Shown here piece by piece: positions 13,125 through 21,719 of a stretch of 32,056 bases of DNA. Origin of the DNA: a virus; the IMG/VR virus record IMGVR_UViG_3300027852_000125, positions 1 through 32,056 of that record; one strand, given 5' to 3'. Below the pieces are notes generated by a model, which did no database searches, was not told the origin of the DNA, and was given only the letters and a program-made list of their open reading frames with translations. A program made the translations under genes and the position numbers. How positions within the stretch are numbered: the first letter of the stretch is position 1; each line of letters opens with the position of its first letter.

Positions 13125-14111
13125 ATGCATATTGTTGAAGTAAAAGATGTTGCTGGTAAAATTCTTTACAGTTATGACGCTGATTTGAAAATTGTAACAG
13201 CAGATGATGGTCTTGCATTTTATACGTCTCAATTATCTGTTGTTGAACAGCAGATTTATGAAACAAAATACGCCAACATTGTTTATCAAGAGCTTATCCC
13301 AATTAACACTTCTGACCCTGAGTGGGTTGATGAGGTAACTTATATTTCTTATGACGCGGTTACTTCTGGTAAGTTTATTGGTGCTAACGCCAAAGATTTG
13401 CCAGAAAGCGCGTTATCAGCGGGTAAGTCAACGATCCCCGTATTTTATGGTGGATTGAAATATTCCTATAGCATTGATGAACTTCGCAAATCACAAGCAA
13501 TGCAAATTCCAGTTGACACTACAAAGGGTAAAATGTCGTTTCGCGGGTTTCAAGAACATGCGCAATCGGTTGCGTTTTTTGGTGACTCTGCTGTCAATGT
13601 TACAGGGTTGTTTAATAATGGCAATGTCCAACTTGATAACAGTGTTGTCAATTGGTTGGATGGTGCGACAACTGGTCCAATGATTGTTGCAGATATTAAT
13701 AGTCTATTGCAAAAAGTTTGGACAAACTCCAAGCAAGTTCATATTCCAAATACTGTGCTAATCCCATCAACGTATTGGGCATTTATTGACAATATGCAAA
13801 ACAATACGGGTACAGACACAACCGTGTTGCAATTCTTGCAAAAAAACAATTTGTACACGTCACTGACACAGAAGCCTTTGCGTATTCTTCCATCATTCCA
13901 TTTGGAAAATGCGGGTGTAGGTGGTCTTCCACGAATGCTTGCTTATGAGTTGCACGATGAAAACTTGACAATGCGTATGCCAATCGTGTGGCGTCCAATT
14001 GCACCACAACCTGAAGGTTTAAGTGTCTCTGTACCTGCCGAATATAAATTTGGTGGTGTTGAGTGGCGTTTTCCCGGTTCGGCTGGTTATCGCGACTTTA
14101 ACACCGCCTAA
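13125..14111 (+). CDS. Major capsid protein (DUF2184)
   Basis: I chose ATG 13125 (MHIVEVKDVAGK, 328 aa), with GGAGG ten bases upstream; a TTG two codons earlier is less likely. Family features: YETKYANIVYQELIPIN, EWVDEVTYISYDAV, FRGFQEHAQSVAFFGDS, PNTVLIPSTYWAFI and the C-terminal VEWRFPGSAGYRDF. These are characteristic of DUF2184 capsid proteins of HK97 fold. It follows the protease-scaffold and cement genes and is followed by a strong hairpin, so its transcript may be separately bounded. Confidence 0.92.
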   Translation: MHIVEVKDVAGKILYSYDADLKIVTADDGLAFYTSQLSVVEQQIYETKYANIVYQELIPINTSDPEWVDEVTYISYDAVTSGKFIGANAKDLPESALSAGKSTIPVFYGGLKYSYSIDELRKSQAMQIPVDTTKGKMSFRGFQEHAQSVAFFGDSAVNVTGLFNNGNVQLDNSVVNWLDGATTGPMIVADINSLLQKVWTNSKQVHIPNTVLIPSTYWAFIDNMQNNTGTDTTVLQFLQKNNLYTSLTQKPLRILPSFHLENAGVGGLPRMLAYELHDENLTMRMPIVWRPIAPQPEGLSVSVPAEYKFGGVEWRFPGSAGYRDFNTA

Positions 14112-14142
14112 TTTAAAAGGTTGTTAAAGTTTTTGATGACGT

Positions 14143-14179
14143 TAGGGTGGCAAATGTCTGGTCCTACATTGCCACCCTA
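14143..14179 (+). terminator. Strong hairpin after major capsid gene
   Basis: TAGGGTGGCAA (14143-14153) pairs exactly with TTGCCACCCTA (14169-14179), with three further pairs after a bulge and an eight-base loop. No T-run follows, so it may be an mRNA-stabilising stem or a weak terminator rather than a classical one. It is the only hairpin of this strength in the late plus-strand block. Confidence 0.55.
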
Positions 14180-14217
14180 GTTTACATTGGGCCACATAAA
14201 CTAAGGACATTTGGACT

Positions 14218-14655
14218 ATGAAACTTTTAAATAAATCTGCCCGATTAATTTCCATACCCGGCGAAACAACTGATAAAAAAGCGCCTGATGGTCGCATCAT
14301 ATCAAAAACCCCGTTGATGGTTTATGATTTAATGCCAGCCGCGAAATCACCAACTGATGTGCCTGACAAATTTTGTAAAAATATTTTCGTTGAAGAATTG
14401 ATTAAATCTAACGACATTGAAGTTGTTGGTCAACCGAGCGGTGAAGATGATGAAACAGCGCTTGAAAAAATGTCAATCGCCAATTTAAAAGTGTATGCTG
14501 AAAATATTGGTGTTGATTTTAAATCTCGTTGGTCAAAATCAAAAATTATTGCTGCAATTGAAGATGTTACACACGGTGATGACCCTGATGATGATGGTGA
14601 TGGTGATGGTGATGGTGATGGTGATGGTGATGGTGATGGTGATGGTGATGAATGA
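14218..14655 (+). CDS. SAP/HeH-domain protein with Asp-Gly tail
   Basis: This 145-residue protein begins MKLLNKSARLISIPGETTDK, in a region expected to encode head-tail connector proteins. Residues about 82-115 (ALEKMSIANLKVYAENIGVD..WSKSKIIAAIED) look like a SAP/HeH helix-extended-helix, a small DNA- or protein-binding domain common in phage neck-region proteins. The last ~22 residues are nine Asp-Gly pairs, encoded by a hexanucleotide repeat, and one Asp-Glu. AAGGA lies upstream of ATG 14218. Its precise role is unknown. Confidence 0.78.
   Translation: MKLLNKSARLISIPGETTDKKAPDGRIISKTPLMVYDLMPAAKSPTDVPDKFCKNIFVEELIKSNDIEVVGQPSGEDDETALEKMSIANLKVYAENIGVDFKSRWSKSKIIAAIEDVTHGDDPDDDGDGDGDGDGDGDGDGDGDE
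14593..14646 (+). repeat. Hexanucleotide repeat (GATGGT)9
   Basis: Nine perfect copies encode Asp-Gly repeats at the C-terminus of the SAP/HeH protein. The unit reads GGTGAT in another register, a Shine-Dalgarno-like string, and lies directly before the start of the next gene. Length change by slippage keeps the reading frame. Confidence 0.97.
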
Positions 14656-15068
14656 TGGATATCACCAGTTCAATCATTCATGATTTTCGGAATGTGCAGC
14701 TTGCATTTGAAAGTGTAAGTAATTGGCCCGACCGTGTGGTTAAACTGGCTCTAATCGATGCTGACGCTGAAACCGGGGGTACTGGATGGGGTGAATACCC
14801 CGGTTTCAAGCAGCGTGGTATGTTCTTATTCGCGGCACATTTGTTGATTACAGATTATCCCACAGGTTGTGCCACCGATCAAAATAATGTGTCGCCCACC
14901 CCTAAATTCGCCGTGCAATCAAAAAGTGTTGGCGATGAAAGTGTGTCATACGCTAATGGTGCTGTAAGTTCTGCCAACATAGGTGACACATGGTTGTCAT
15001 CTACTAATTATGGGTTTCAATTTATGAGACAACGAAAACATGCTGGCATGGGTGCGAGGGCGGTTTAA
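14652..15068 (+). CDS. Head-tail connector protein, DUF4054-like
   Basis: The product (138 aa) begins MMDITSSIIHDFRNVQLAFE. The pattern FRNVQLAFESVSNWPDRVVKLAL, then GMFLFAAHLLITDYP matches the DUF4054 adaptor family that binds the portal ring. It starts by ATGA overlap with the preceding stop (a second ATG follows at 14655). The Asp-Gly repeat lies immediately upstream. Confidence 0.82.
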   Translation: MMDITSSIIHDFRNVQLAFESVSNWPDRVVKLALIDADAETGGTGWGEYPGFKQRGMFLFAAHLLITDYPTGCATDQNNVSPTPKFAVQSKSVGDESVSYANGAVSSANIGDTWLSSTNYGFQFMRQRKHAGMGARAV

Positions 15069-15069
15069 A

Positions 15070-15573
15070 ATGGGTTTAAGTGTAACAACATCAGAAACCC
15101 AAATTGCCCGTGACAAGCTGCAACAAGAGTTAAAAAAATTTGTAACAGGTAAATTTGTTACAGTTGGCATACAAGAAAATGCAGGGGATCATGAGGGTGG
15201 TGATATTACAAATGCACACCTCGGTGCAACGCTTCATTTTGGTGCAGAAATTAAAACTAAAAACGGTAAGACATTTTCCATACCCGCGCGACCTTGGCTT
15301 GATGTCGGTGTACAATCAGGTGTGGAAGATTATAACCAACTCATCCAAGGCGGTATAGAAGATGGTTTACCAATTGATCAAATACTAGAACAAATAGGTG
15401 TTGTTGCTGTTGCGGCTGTTCAAGGTTACATGACAGAATTAAATGCGCCACCCAATGCGCCTAGCACTATTGCAAAAAAAGGGTCTAGTAACCCATTAAT
15501 TGACACGGGTGCGCTACGTCAATCAATAACTTATAAAATTGAAAACGGGAAGCCGCAAGAGGGGTTAGATTAA
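15070..15573 (+). CDS. Tail-completion/neck protein, HK97 gp10-like
   Basis: I chose ATG 15070 (MGLSVTTSETQIARDKLQQ, 167 aa) with GAGGG about nine bases upstream; an earlier in-frame ATG at 15040 lies deep in the preceding gene. The C-terminus has IPARPWLDVGV and NPLIDTGALRQSITY, diagnostic of the HK97 gp10/virion-morphogenesis group that closes the tail's head end. The next gene overlaps its stop as TAATG. Confidence 0.85.
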   Translation: MGLSVTTSETQIARDKLQQELKKFVTGKFVTVGIQENAGDHEGGDITNAHLGATLHFGAEIKTKNGKTFSIPARPWLDVGVQSGVEDYNQLIQGGIEDGLPIDQILEQIGVVAVAAVQGYMTELNAPPNAPSTIAKKGSSNPLIDTGALRQSITYKIENGKPQEGLD

Positions 15574-15932
15574 TGACCGGTCTTGATATGCAAGGTCACA
15601 TTGATGATGTGTTTAAAAGTGCCGTGGTCACTCGCACAAGTTCAAATGGATCATACGTTAACGGTATATGGGTAAATAATACACAAACTACATCTAATTT
15701 CAACGCCAATGTACAACCCGTTTCAACCCGTGACATTGAAGTTTTAAATATTGGTGGTGAACGTGTTGTTGATCATCGCACTATTTATATTAATTCGGGT
15801 GATTTAACTATCATCAAGCTTGATGATAAATGGTTAATTTCAAATGTGCCCGGTGTATTTAAAACGGTTAAAATGGATGTTAGATCGCAGCGTAATTATT
15901 GTAAAATCATTGTGGTGTTAGAAGATGAATGA
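15573..15932 (+). CDS. Probable head-tail stopper
   Basis: This 119-residue protein begins MTGLDMQGHIDDVFKSAVV. A pattern of short strands (YVNGIWVNNT, NANVQPVSTRDIEVL, ERVVDHRTIYINSGDL) fits head-tail stopper or connector proteins seen in this position in phages with a DUF3383 sheath. The ATG overlaps the preceding stop by one base, and the gene overlaps the next by 8 bp. Confidence 0.72.
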   Translation: MTGLDMQGHIDDVFKSAVVTRTSSNGSYVNGIWVNNTQTTSNFNANVQPVSTRDIEVLNIGGERVVDHRTIYINSGDLTIIKLDDKWLISNVPGVFKTVKMDVRSQRNYCKIIVVLEDE

Positions 15933-16470
15933 TTTACAACTTTTTGAAATGTTACGTTCTATTATCATGATTGTCACGGGTGTGCCTGAGTGTGTTTTAG
16001 CTGATCAAAACAATCAAGCTCCATCAGGATCATATGCCGCAATTAAACCGCATCAAAACATTAATCAACGTGGTCAAGCTAACATCAATTACACAACCGT
16101 ACCCACCGCCAACTCTGTGACTGTTGAGGTTCGCGCACAAATAATGGCTACATGTAGTGTTAATTTTTATAGGGCGAATGCAAATAACTATGCTAAAAAA
16201 CTCTTGCAAGCGAACAAAAGACCAGATGTTTCCGCCATTTTGTTTCTTGCGGGGGTGGGTTGGAATAATGCTGGTCCGGTAAATAATTTAACCAGTTTAC
16301 AATCTGCAAATTTTGAAGAGCGTGCCCAAATATCTATTGTTTTAATGTATGAAACGAGTGATCCGGTTGTTATAAATTCAATAGAATATACAAGTATTTC
16401 TATTGAGAATGAAGACGCTGAAACAATTGTGACGACACATATAAAAACACCTGACGCGCCTACTGTTTAA
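15925..16470 (+). CDS. Neck terminator protein (LIC_12616/gp12-like)
   Basis: The product (181 aa) starts MNDLQLFEMLRSIIMIVTGV. Features include PSGSYAAIKPHQNIN, TVPTANSVTVEVRAQIMA and a closing beta segment, ERAQISIVLMYET, fitting the neck terminator group that lies between the neck and tail tube genes. The order (connector, gp10-like, stopper, this, sheath) is the usual one. It is followed by a 38-base gap with an AAGGGG Shine-Dalgarno for the sheath gene. Confidence 0.78.
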   Translation: MNDLQLFEMLRSIIMIVTGVPECVLADQNNQAPSGSYAAIKPHQNINQRGQANINYTTVPTANSVTVEVRAQIMATCSVNFYRANANNYAKKLLQANKRPDVSAILFLAGVGWNNAGPVNNLTSLQSANFEERAQISIVLMYETSDPVVINSIEYTSISIENEDAETIVTTHIKTPDAPTV

Positions 16471-16508
16471 TGGTAGACTAGTCATAACCTACAATAAGGG
16501 GTTTTAGA

Positions 16509-17651
16509 ATGAGTTATAATGTTGATAATATTATTCCAATCAATGTGCGAATTGTACCGCAAGGATTGAGTTTTGCTAATTTTGCCGAGGCAGTTTTATT
16601 TGCGCCAGAGGCGGAATTGCCAGTAGGGTTTGACCCGGATACGTATAGAGAATATACAACATTAACAGCTTTGGCAGTTGATTTTGCAACCACTACTGAA
16701 ACATACAAATCTATTAATCGGTGGTTAGGTGGCATTCCCGCAACTGGTAAAGTCAAAGTGTACGGTGTTGATGCAGCCGATGCCGATTGGGCAACAACAT
16801 TAAACAAAGCTCGCAATGTGTTTTGGTGGTATTGGTCATTTTTCACTGCGCCGGTTTACGCTGTTGAAGCGGAAGTTTTAGAAATCGCCTCGTGGTCAAA
16901 CTCACAGGAAACATTTTTTATGAATTGTCAAACAGGTGCCAATGCAACCGCAATTCGTGATCAAAATGATGTAACTGATATTGCAACACAATTGACTACA
17001 TTTGGTTATCGCCTTGTTGCGACGTTTACACATGCAACCGACCCTTATGCTGGAATTGCATTAGCGAAATGGTTTGCTAGTGTTAATTATTCGGCTGTAC
17101 GATCAACAATTACAGGTGAGTTTAAAAAACTATCTGGCGTTGCAGCTGAGGATTTGACCGATAGTGAATATGGGTCAATGACTAAAGTGACAAAAAAGGC
17201 AATGTTTTATAGTGTTGTTGAATTGCAAGGTTCGGTTGATAACGGTCGTGTTTTAAATACATGGTCGCATTCGACTTATGGTGAATTTGTTGATGATGTT
17301 GTCAATCTTTCGGCGTTTGTTAATAATCTAAAAGTTGCACTTTATAACACGTTAGCAAATTCAACAACAAAGGTTGGTCAAGACCCTGTTGGTCAATCAT
17401 TGTTAATTGGTTCGGCAAAAGCTATTTGTGAGCGTTACATTACAAATGCGTATCTTGGTCCACGCAACTATACTGATCCTGATGATGGGATTGAAAAATA
17501 TACAAACGGTTATGAAATTTTAACAAAACCAGAGGATATTTTAAACATCACTGATGAGGATCGCGACAACCGTTTGTCAGCACCAATGCGTATTAGGGTT
17601 TTTCGTAAAGGTGCAATTCATAAGTCAATTGTTGACATTGATGTATATTAA
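16509..17651 (+). CDS. Tail sheath protein (DUF3383)
   Basis: The sheath forms the contractile outer layer of the tail, so it defines this phage as a myovirus. The N-terminal SYNVDNIIPINVRIVPQGLS, the central WFASVNYSAVRSTITGEFK and a C-terminal half with GVAAEDLTDSEYGSMT and PMRIRVFRKGAIHKSIVDID are typical of DUF3383 sheath proteins. Length of 380 aa is within family range. ATG 16509 has AAGGGG upstream. It is followed by the tube gene. Confidence 0.92.
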   Translation: MSYNVDNIIPINVRIVPQGLSFANFAEAVLFAPEAELPVGFDPDTYREYTTLTALAVDFATTTETYKSINRWLGGIPATGKVKVYGVDAADADWATTLNKARNVFWWYWSFFTAPVYAVEAEVLEIASWSNSQETFFMNCQTGANATAIRDQNDVTDIATQLTTFGYRLVATFTHATDPYAGIALAKWFASVNYSAVRSTITGEFKKLSGVAAEDLTDSEYGSMTKVTKKAMFYSVVELQGSVDNGRVLNTWSHSTYGEFVDDVVNLSAFVNNLKVALYNTLANSTTKVGQDPVGQSLLIGSAKAICERYITNAYLGPRNYTDPDDGIEKYTNGYEILTKPEDILNITDEDRDNRLSAPMRIRVFRKGAIHKSIVDIDVY

Positions 17652-17663
17652 GAGGGTTGAAAA

Positions 17664-18080
17664 ATGGGTTTAAATAACTTCTCAACAGACGGTTTAATTA
17701 TAACTGTCAATGGTCGGGTCATTAATGATTGGGGCGATGCCAACCCTCCTTATTCTGATGATCCCATTGACCCCGTGTCAACTTTGCGGCGTGGTCAAGG
17801 GGGTGGCGCTGTACGCCTTGATAGAATTAACCCCGGTCGCCGTGTGACGTTGAATTTAAACCCCGGATCAGCAGATAGTACATATATGCAGGGATTGATG
17901 AACTCTAAAGCAACAATTGAAATGTCAAAAACTCAACTTGGCTCACTTGAAGCGGCAGTTGGTGTTGAAGGTGTTATTATAAATGATGGTTCAACTGGTC
18001 GCGGTGGGTCAACAATTACAGATGATCAGTATATGCTTGAATTTAATATTTGGACTGGTGGTAAAGGTGGCGACACTTAA
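17664..18080 (+). CDS. Tail tube protein (DUF3277)
   Basis: The product (138 aa) begins MGLNNFSTDGLIITVNGRVI and contains DWGDANPPYSDDPIDPVSTL, LRRGQGGGAVRLDRINPGRR and LNPGSADSTYMQGLM. This set is diagnostic of DUF3277 tail tube proteins, which stack as rings inside the sheath. It lies directly after the sheath gene, with an AGAGGG before ATG 17664. Confidence 0.9.
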   Translation: MGLNNFSTDGLIITVNGRVINDWGDANPPYSDDPIDPVSTLRRGQGGGAVRLDRINPGRRVTLNLNPGSADSTYMQGLMNSKATIEMSKTQLGSLEAAVGVEGVIINDGSTGRGGSTITDDQYMLEFNIWTGGKGGDT

Positions 18081-18094
18081 AGGGTAGATTATAA

Positions 18095-18493
18095 ATGGAT
18101 CATAAACAATTTGAAATCGATGGCGATGTTTTTAATGTGGCACAAGCAACGGCAATTCAACAAAAGACATTGATGAACTTAATTGGTGCTAAAATACTTT
18201 TTTATAAAAGTACAAGTGGTGTTGATGAAATTAGCGTATCAATGTTAAAAGGCGCTTTATTGACTGTTGATGAAAATATTTTTGATAGAATTGCGTCAAT
18301 TGTTCTTACAAAATGTTTTCGTCATGGGTCAGATAATCCCGTTACTATAAGTGATTTTCAAGGTAAAATGAACATTTACCTTACATTGATTGCCGAGGGG
18401 GTAAAATATAATTTAACCGATTTTTTTACATGGTTAGATACCGAAACTATGGAAGAAAGCGCAACCCTACCGCCGAAAGAGACGATGGAATAG
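18095..18493 (+). CDS. Tail assembly chaperone, upstream (G-type) product
   Basis: The protein (132 aa) starts MDHKQFEIDGDVFNVAQATAI. It is made between the tube and tape-measure genes, the usual place for tail chaperones that coat the tape measure. The zero-frame product ends at TAG 18493. A run of seven T at 18421-18427 lies in the region where the zero frame overlaps a minus-one frame, so some ribosomes likely produce a longer fusion. AAAGGG lies before ATG 18095. Confidence 0.8.
   Translation: MDHKQFEIDGDVFNVAQATAIQQKTLMNLIGAKILFYKSTSGVDEISVSMLKGALLTVDENIFDRIASIVLTKCFRHGSDNPVTISDFQGKMNIYLTLIAEGVKYNLTDFFTWLDTETMEESATLPPKETME
18421..18427 (+). other. Programmed -1 frameshift site T TTT TTT
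   Basis: The zero-frame codons are GAT TTT TTT ACA, so the heptamer T TTT TTT can slip by one base to read TTT TTT TAC. The minus-one frame opens just after a TAA at 18409-18411, so the slip falls exactly in the open overlap. The ATG at 18430 in that frame has no Shine-Dalgarno. Confidence 0.7.
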
Positions 18494-18672
18494 ACTGGTA
18501 TATGATGACACCGTGTATTGGCATAGAAGGTGTTTGCCCCCCGCTTTGTCGTTACAGCGATTTAGTTGATGGAACTTTTACACTTGCAGATGTTGAAAGA
18601 TTTAATCAAATTTTGACAATGCGATATGAGGAAAAATTACACCAATTAGAGACAATTAAAAGGCGACGGTGA
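18427..18672 (+). CDS. Tail assembly chaperone, frameshift extension (T-type)
   Basis: In the minus-one frame, translation after the slippery site continues YMVRYRNYGRKRNPTAERDD to WYMMTPCIGIEGVCPP, then DVERFNQILTMRYEEKLHQL. The expected fusion joins 111 residues of the upstream product with 81 of this frame (about 192 aa), the G/GT logic of lambda. The ATG at 18430 could allow independent initiation, but it lacks a Shine-Dalgarno. The stop overlaps the tape-measure start (TGATG). Confidence 0.75.
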   Translation, partial: YMVRYRNYGRKRNPTAERDDGIDWYMMTPCIGIEGVCPPLCRYSDLVDGTFTLADVERFNQILTMRYEEKLHQLETIKRRR

Positions 18673-19931
18673 TGTCAAATGTTTTAACAAGCTTCTTAGT
18701 CGGCGTTGGTGTTGACTTTGACGAAAAGGGTGCAAAAGATGTTGACACGGGTCTTAATAATATCAAAACTCGTGCGCTACAATTGGGCGCTGTTTTAGCT
18801 GGTGCGTTTGGGCTTAAAGTTTTAACTAGCGACTTTGCCAGTGCTGCCGACAAGGTTGGTAAATTCTCAGAAGTGTTTGGGGTGCTACCCGATGATGTCC
18901 GGGCATTGGGTGATGCTTTTGAATTAGAGGGTGGCACCTTTGACACTTTTCTGTCTCAAATAAAACAGTTGGAAGAATTGCGCGCGGGTTTGTTGGTTGG
19001 TGATGCTGATTTTATTAGCCGTGCCGGTATCGCGGGAATTGACACTGGACCGATTATTGCGGCAACTAATGCAACGGAGGCGTATATAGCACTAGCTGAC
19101 CAATTCGCGACCATGACACAAGACCAACGGTTAAACGCGGCTAGTGCACTAGGGTTAGACGAGGCGAGCATAAGATTGCTGTCTAAAGGTACTGGTGAAG
19201 TTAGACGACTTCAAGAGCAAATGAAGACAATCAGACCTATGACTAAGGAAATGACAGAGGCCGCGAAAGAATATAATGACGCCACAAAGATACTTGGTAA
19301 TAATATTGGTTCGTTTGCCGATCAAATAAGTTTGACATTGTTACCACCTTTGACAGACGTGGTTGATGGTATGAATGACTGGATTGCCGCAAATCGAGAA
19401 TTGGCGGGGCAAAATCTTGAAACAGTGTTGAAACCAATTGCAAAATATTTTGATGAAATCGCCGTTTCAGGTTCGCTATTTGCAACGGGTGGCGCATTAA
19501 TGGCGTTTGGTGCAATGGCGGGTTTTTTACCAATCATCGGGGGTGCGGTCGCAACAATGGCTGGTGCATTATCAGGTGTGGCAATAGCAGCGGGTGCAAT
19601 TTATGTTGCCGCGCAACTTTGGGATGTTACACCAAACCAAGCAGAAAAAGCAACAAATGGTGTTATGCCTGATTGGTGGTATGATTATATGTTTACACCT
19701 TGGTTTACAATTGGTATGCCTGACAATCGTAACTCATTTGATGGTATTGGACACGGTGTTACATCACCCAACGGAACAAGTGCGACAGCACCTATAGTAC
19801 CCTCGCAAAATTTTATCATTGAAAACGTTATCAAACTTGACGGTAAAGTGATTGATAGGAGGATAAACGACGTCACTGGTTCACACTTAAATAGATCACT
19901 CGATGACATCAAAAGCACCAATGGAGGTTGA
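18672..19931 (+). CDS. Tape measure protein (short)
   Basis: I chose ATG 18672 (MSNVLTSFLVGVGVDF, 419 aa), overlapping the chaperone stop as TGATG. Location after the chaperones, a helical start with AKDVDTGLNNIK, and hydrophobic stretches (LFATGGALMAFGAMAGFLPI, then ATMAGALSGVAIAAGAIYVAA) fit a tape measure, which sets tail length. At roughly 0.15 nm per residue it predicts a tail near 60 nm, if unprocessed. Repeats typical of long tape measures are absent. Confidence 0.85.
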   Translation: MSNVLTSFLVGVGVDFDEKGAKDVDTGLNNIKTRALQLGAVLAGAFGLKVLTSDFASAADKVGKFSEVFGVLPDDVRALGDAFELEGGTFDTFLSQIKQLEELRAGLLVGDADFISRAGIAGIDTGPIIAATNATEAYIALADQFATMTQDQRLNAASALGLDEASIRLLSKGTGEVRRLQEQMKTIRPMTKEMTEAAKEYNDATKILGNNIGSFADQISLTLLPPLTDVVDGMNDWIAANRELAGQNLETVLKPIAKYFDEIAVSGSLFATGGALMAFGAMAGFLPIIGGAVATMAGALSGVAIAAGAIYVAAQLWDVTPNQAEKATNGVMPDWWYDYMFTPWFTIGMPDNRNSFDGIGHGVTSPNGTSATAPIVPSQNFIIENVIKLDGKVIDRRINDVTGSHLNRSLDDIKSTNGG

Positions 19932-19934
19932 CCG

Positions 19935-20579
19935 GTGTCTATCTTAACATTGTTTACACGAAATGCTCCCACGTTGAACGGTTTTGAGTTTGATGCGATT
20001 TTAGAAGACACCTTTGACGCTGCTGTAGAATATACATCTTATCCTATTGAAAGTGGCGCTAGGGCTTCTGATCACGGGATCATAACGCCTTTTCGGTGGC
20101 GCTTAATAGGGGCAGTGTCTAACAACCCTATACGGCCCGTTCTATCCGATTTCACGGGGGTTTTCAGTAACCTTGCTGAAAACAATGGTGTAGTTGCGGG
20201 TATTACAGGTTTATCGGCTGGTTTGATTAGCGGTAGCAATGATACACGGTCTAGTGAAACACTTTCTTTTTTAATCAACCTAATGTCATCGCGCCAACCC
20301 TTTGATGTGTATACCGGCAATATAAACCTTGTGAATATGGTTATCGCAACACTGCAAAGTATAAAAACACCCGCTGATGAAGGTGGTTTAATTTTCGATG
20401 CTCAATTACAAGAGTTGCCAACTTTAGATACACTTACGAGTGATGAACACCCGAACCAAAATCAATTACGAGATAATACACCGGAAAAATCGCAACTAGC
20501 AGGTTTGATAGATTTGGGTCAAAAAACAGTTGATGATGTAAACACTGCTGTTGAAGATTTCATTACAGGGTTGTTTTGA
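19935..20579 (+). CDS. Dit-like distal tail/baseplate protein
   Basis: The gene starts with GTG 19935, with GGAGG about ten bases upstream. The N-terminus shows FDAILEDTFDAAVEYTSYPI followed by ESGARASDHGIITPFRWRL, the pattern of the Dit-like N-terminal domain (a strand set with 'HPxExGAxxxDH'). The remainder includes FDVYTGNINLVNMVI and an acidic tail. It is the first gene of the baseplate block after the tape measure. Confidence 0.82.
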   Translation: MSILTLFTRNAPTLNGFEFDAILEDTFDAAVEYTSYPIESGARASDHGIITPFRWRLIGAVSNNPIRPVLSDFTGVFSNLAENNGVVAGITGLSAGLISGSNDTRSSETLSFLINLMSSRQPFDVYTGNINLVNMVIATLQSIKTPADEGGLIFDAQLQELPTLDTLTSDEHPNQNQLRDNTPEKSQLAGLIDLGQKTVDDVNTAVEDFITGLF

Positions 20580-20581
20580 CA

Positions 20582-20872
20582 ATGAAAAAAATAGATTTAC
20601 AAGGTGGATCAGAATATTCTCATCAAAATTTTTCAGCACAACTTGGCGACAATTTAATTGATTTTAATTTGAACTACATTCAAACTGGTCAATGGTGTTT
20701 AAACTTAGAACAAAATGGTGTTTTAATTGCTAATGGATTAATGCTTGAACCAAATGCAGAATTAACGCAACATTTAAATTTAAACATAGGTAAACTTTTT
20801 TTTATAGGGGAACAACCGACACTCGATAATTTAGGTATTAAAAATAGTTTAATATGGGTTGAAGATGCCTAA
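20582..20872 (+). CDS. Baseplate plug protein
   Basis: I chose ATG 20582 (MKKIDLQGGSEYSHQNFSAQ, 96 aa). The pattern GQWCLNLEQNGVLIANGLML, then FFIGEQPTLDNLGIKNSLIW fits the baseplate plug family ('W-x-L-x-L...G...L..G.L....G.P..D.LG'). It would close the baseplate centre. It lies two bases after the preceding stop and overlaps the next gene by 8 bp. Confidence 0.78.
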   Translation: MKKIDLQGGSEYSHQNFSAQLGDNLIDFNLNYIQTGQWCLNLEQNGVLIANGLMLEPNAELTQHLNLNIGKLFFIGEQPTLDNLGIKNSLIWVEDA

Positions 20873-21719
20873 ATTTTATAATAGACGTTGGGAATTATCA
20901 GTTAATAACAAAGTGTTTATACCCGCCACTATTGATGGTCGGGAATTTAAAATAATTTTTGAAATTGTTATTGATTATGGTGCGTTCATTTCATATGCGG
21001 ATATTAGTATTTATAATCTATCGCAAAATACAATAGGTAAACTTTTAAAAAAAGGTTCGTCAATTTCACTGAAAGCGGGTTATGTAAATAATATTGACTT
21101 CATTTTTAAAGGTTCAATCATAAACGCTTTTAAAGGTAGGGTTGGACCTGACACGATCATCAACATCATTGCAAGATCAAGAAATCAACTAAACACTACA
21201 ATATCAGAAACATTAGGTGTCGATGTTAAAATTACTACAATTTTAAAAACATTGGCGACATCATTGGGTTACCCGCTTATCATAAATGAAAAAGATTTCG
21301 ATAACATCCAACCATACCCGCGTGGATATGTTATGAGTGGTGACCCACGATCATACCTTGATAAATTGGCTTTAACACATGATTTTAGCTATGTAATCGA
21401 AAACAATACACTTGTTATAACTAGAAATACATCTTTTAGACCCGGCACTCCGTTTGAGGTTTCCCAACGGAATGGCATGGAGGGGATACCGGAAATTACA
21501 GAAATAGGTTGTGATGCGGTTGTTAGATTATCACCACAGTTAAAAATAGGTGGGAGAATTGATGTTAAATCAGAGCTTTCTAGTTTTAATTATGGTAACT
21601 TATATTTTCAAGATATACCAGCATCATCGGGTAAAGGTGTTTATAGAATTTTTAAACTGCGCCATAGCGGTGATAGTCACGGTAGTAATTGGTCAACAGA
21701 AATAACGGCAAAGCGATGA
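20865..21719 (+). CDS. Baseplate hub protein
   Basis: I chose ATG 20865 (MPKFYNRRWELSVNNK, 284 aa). Features: IDYGAFISYADISIYNLSQNT, then GSSISLKAGYVNNIDFIFKG, DPRSYLDKLALTHDFSYVIE and NTLVITRNTSF. These fit the hub fold (gp27/gpD-like) that carries the spike. The gene overlaps both neighbours by a few bases. Confidence 0.8.
   Translation: MPKFYNRRWELSVNNKVFIPATIDGREFKIIFEIVIDYGAFISYADISIYNLSQNTIGKLLKKGSSISLKAGYVNNIDFIFKGSIINAFKGRVGPDTIINIIARSRNQLNTTISETLGVDVKITTILKTLATSLGYPLIINEKDFDNIQPYPRGYVMSGDPRSYLDKLALTHDFSYVIENNTLVITRNTSFRPGTPFEVSQRNGMEGIPEITEIGCDAVVRLSPQLKIGGRIDVKSELSSFNYGNLYFQDIPASSGKGVYRIFKLRHSGDSHGSNWSTEITAKR

Noticed and set aside
18430-18672. Independent gene starting at ATG 18430
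   Set aside because: No Shine-Dalgarno; the seven-T slippery site immediately upstream and the -1 phase fit a frameshift fusion better.
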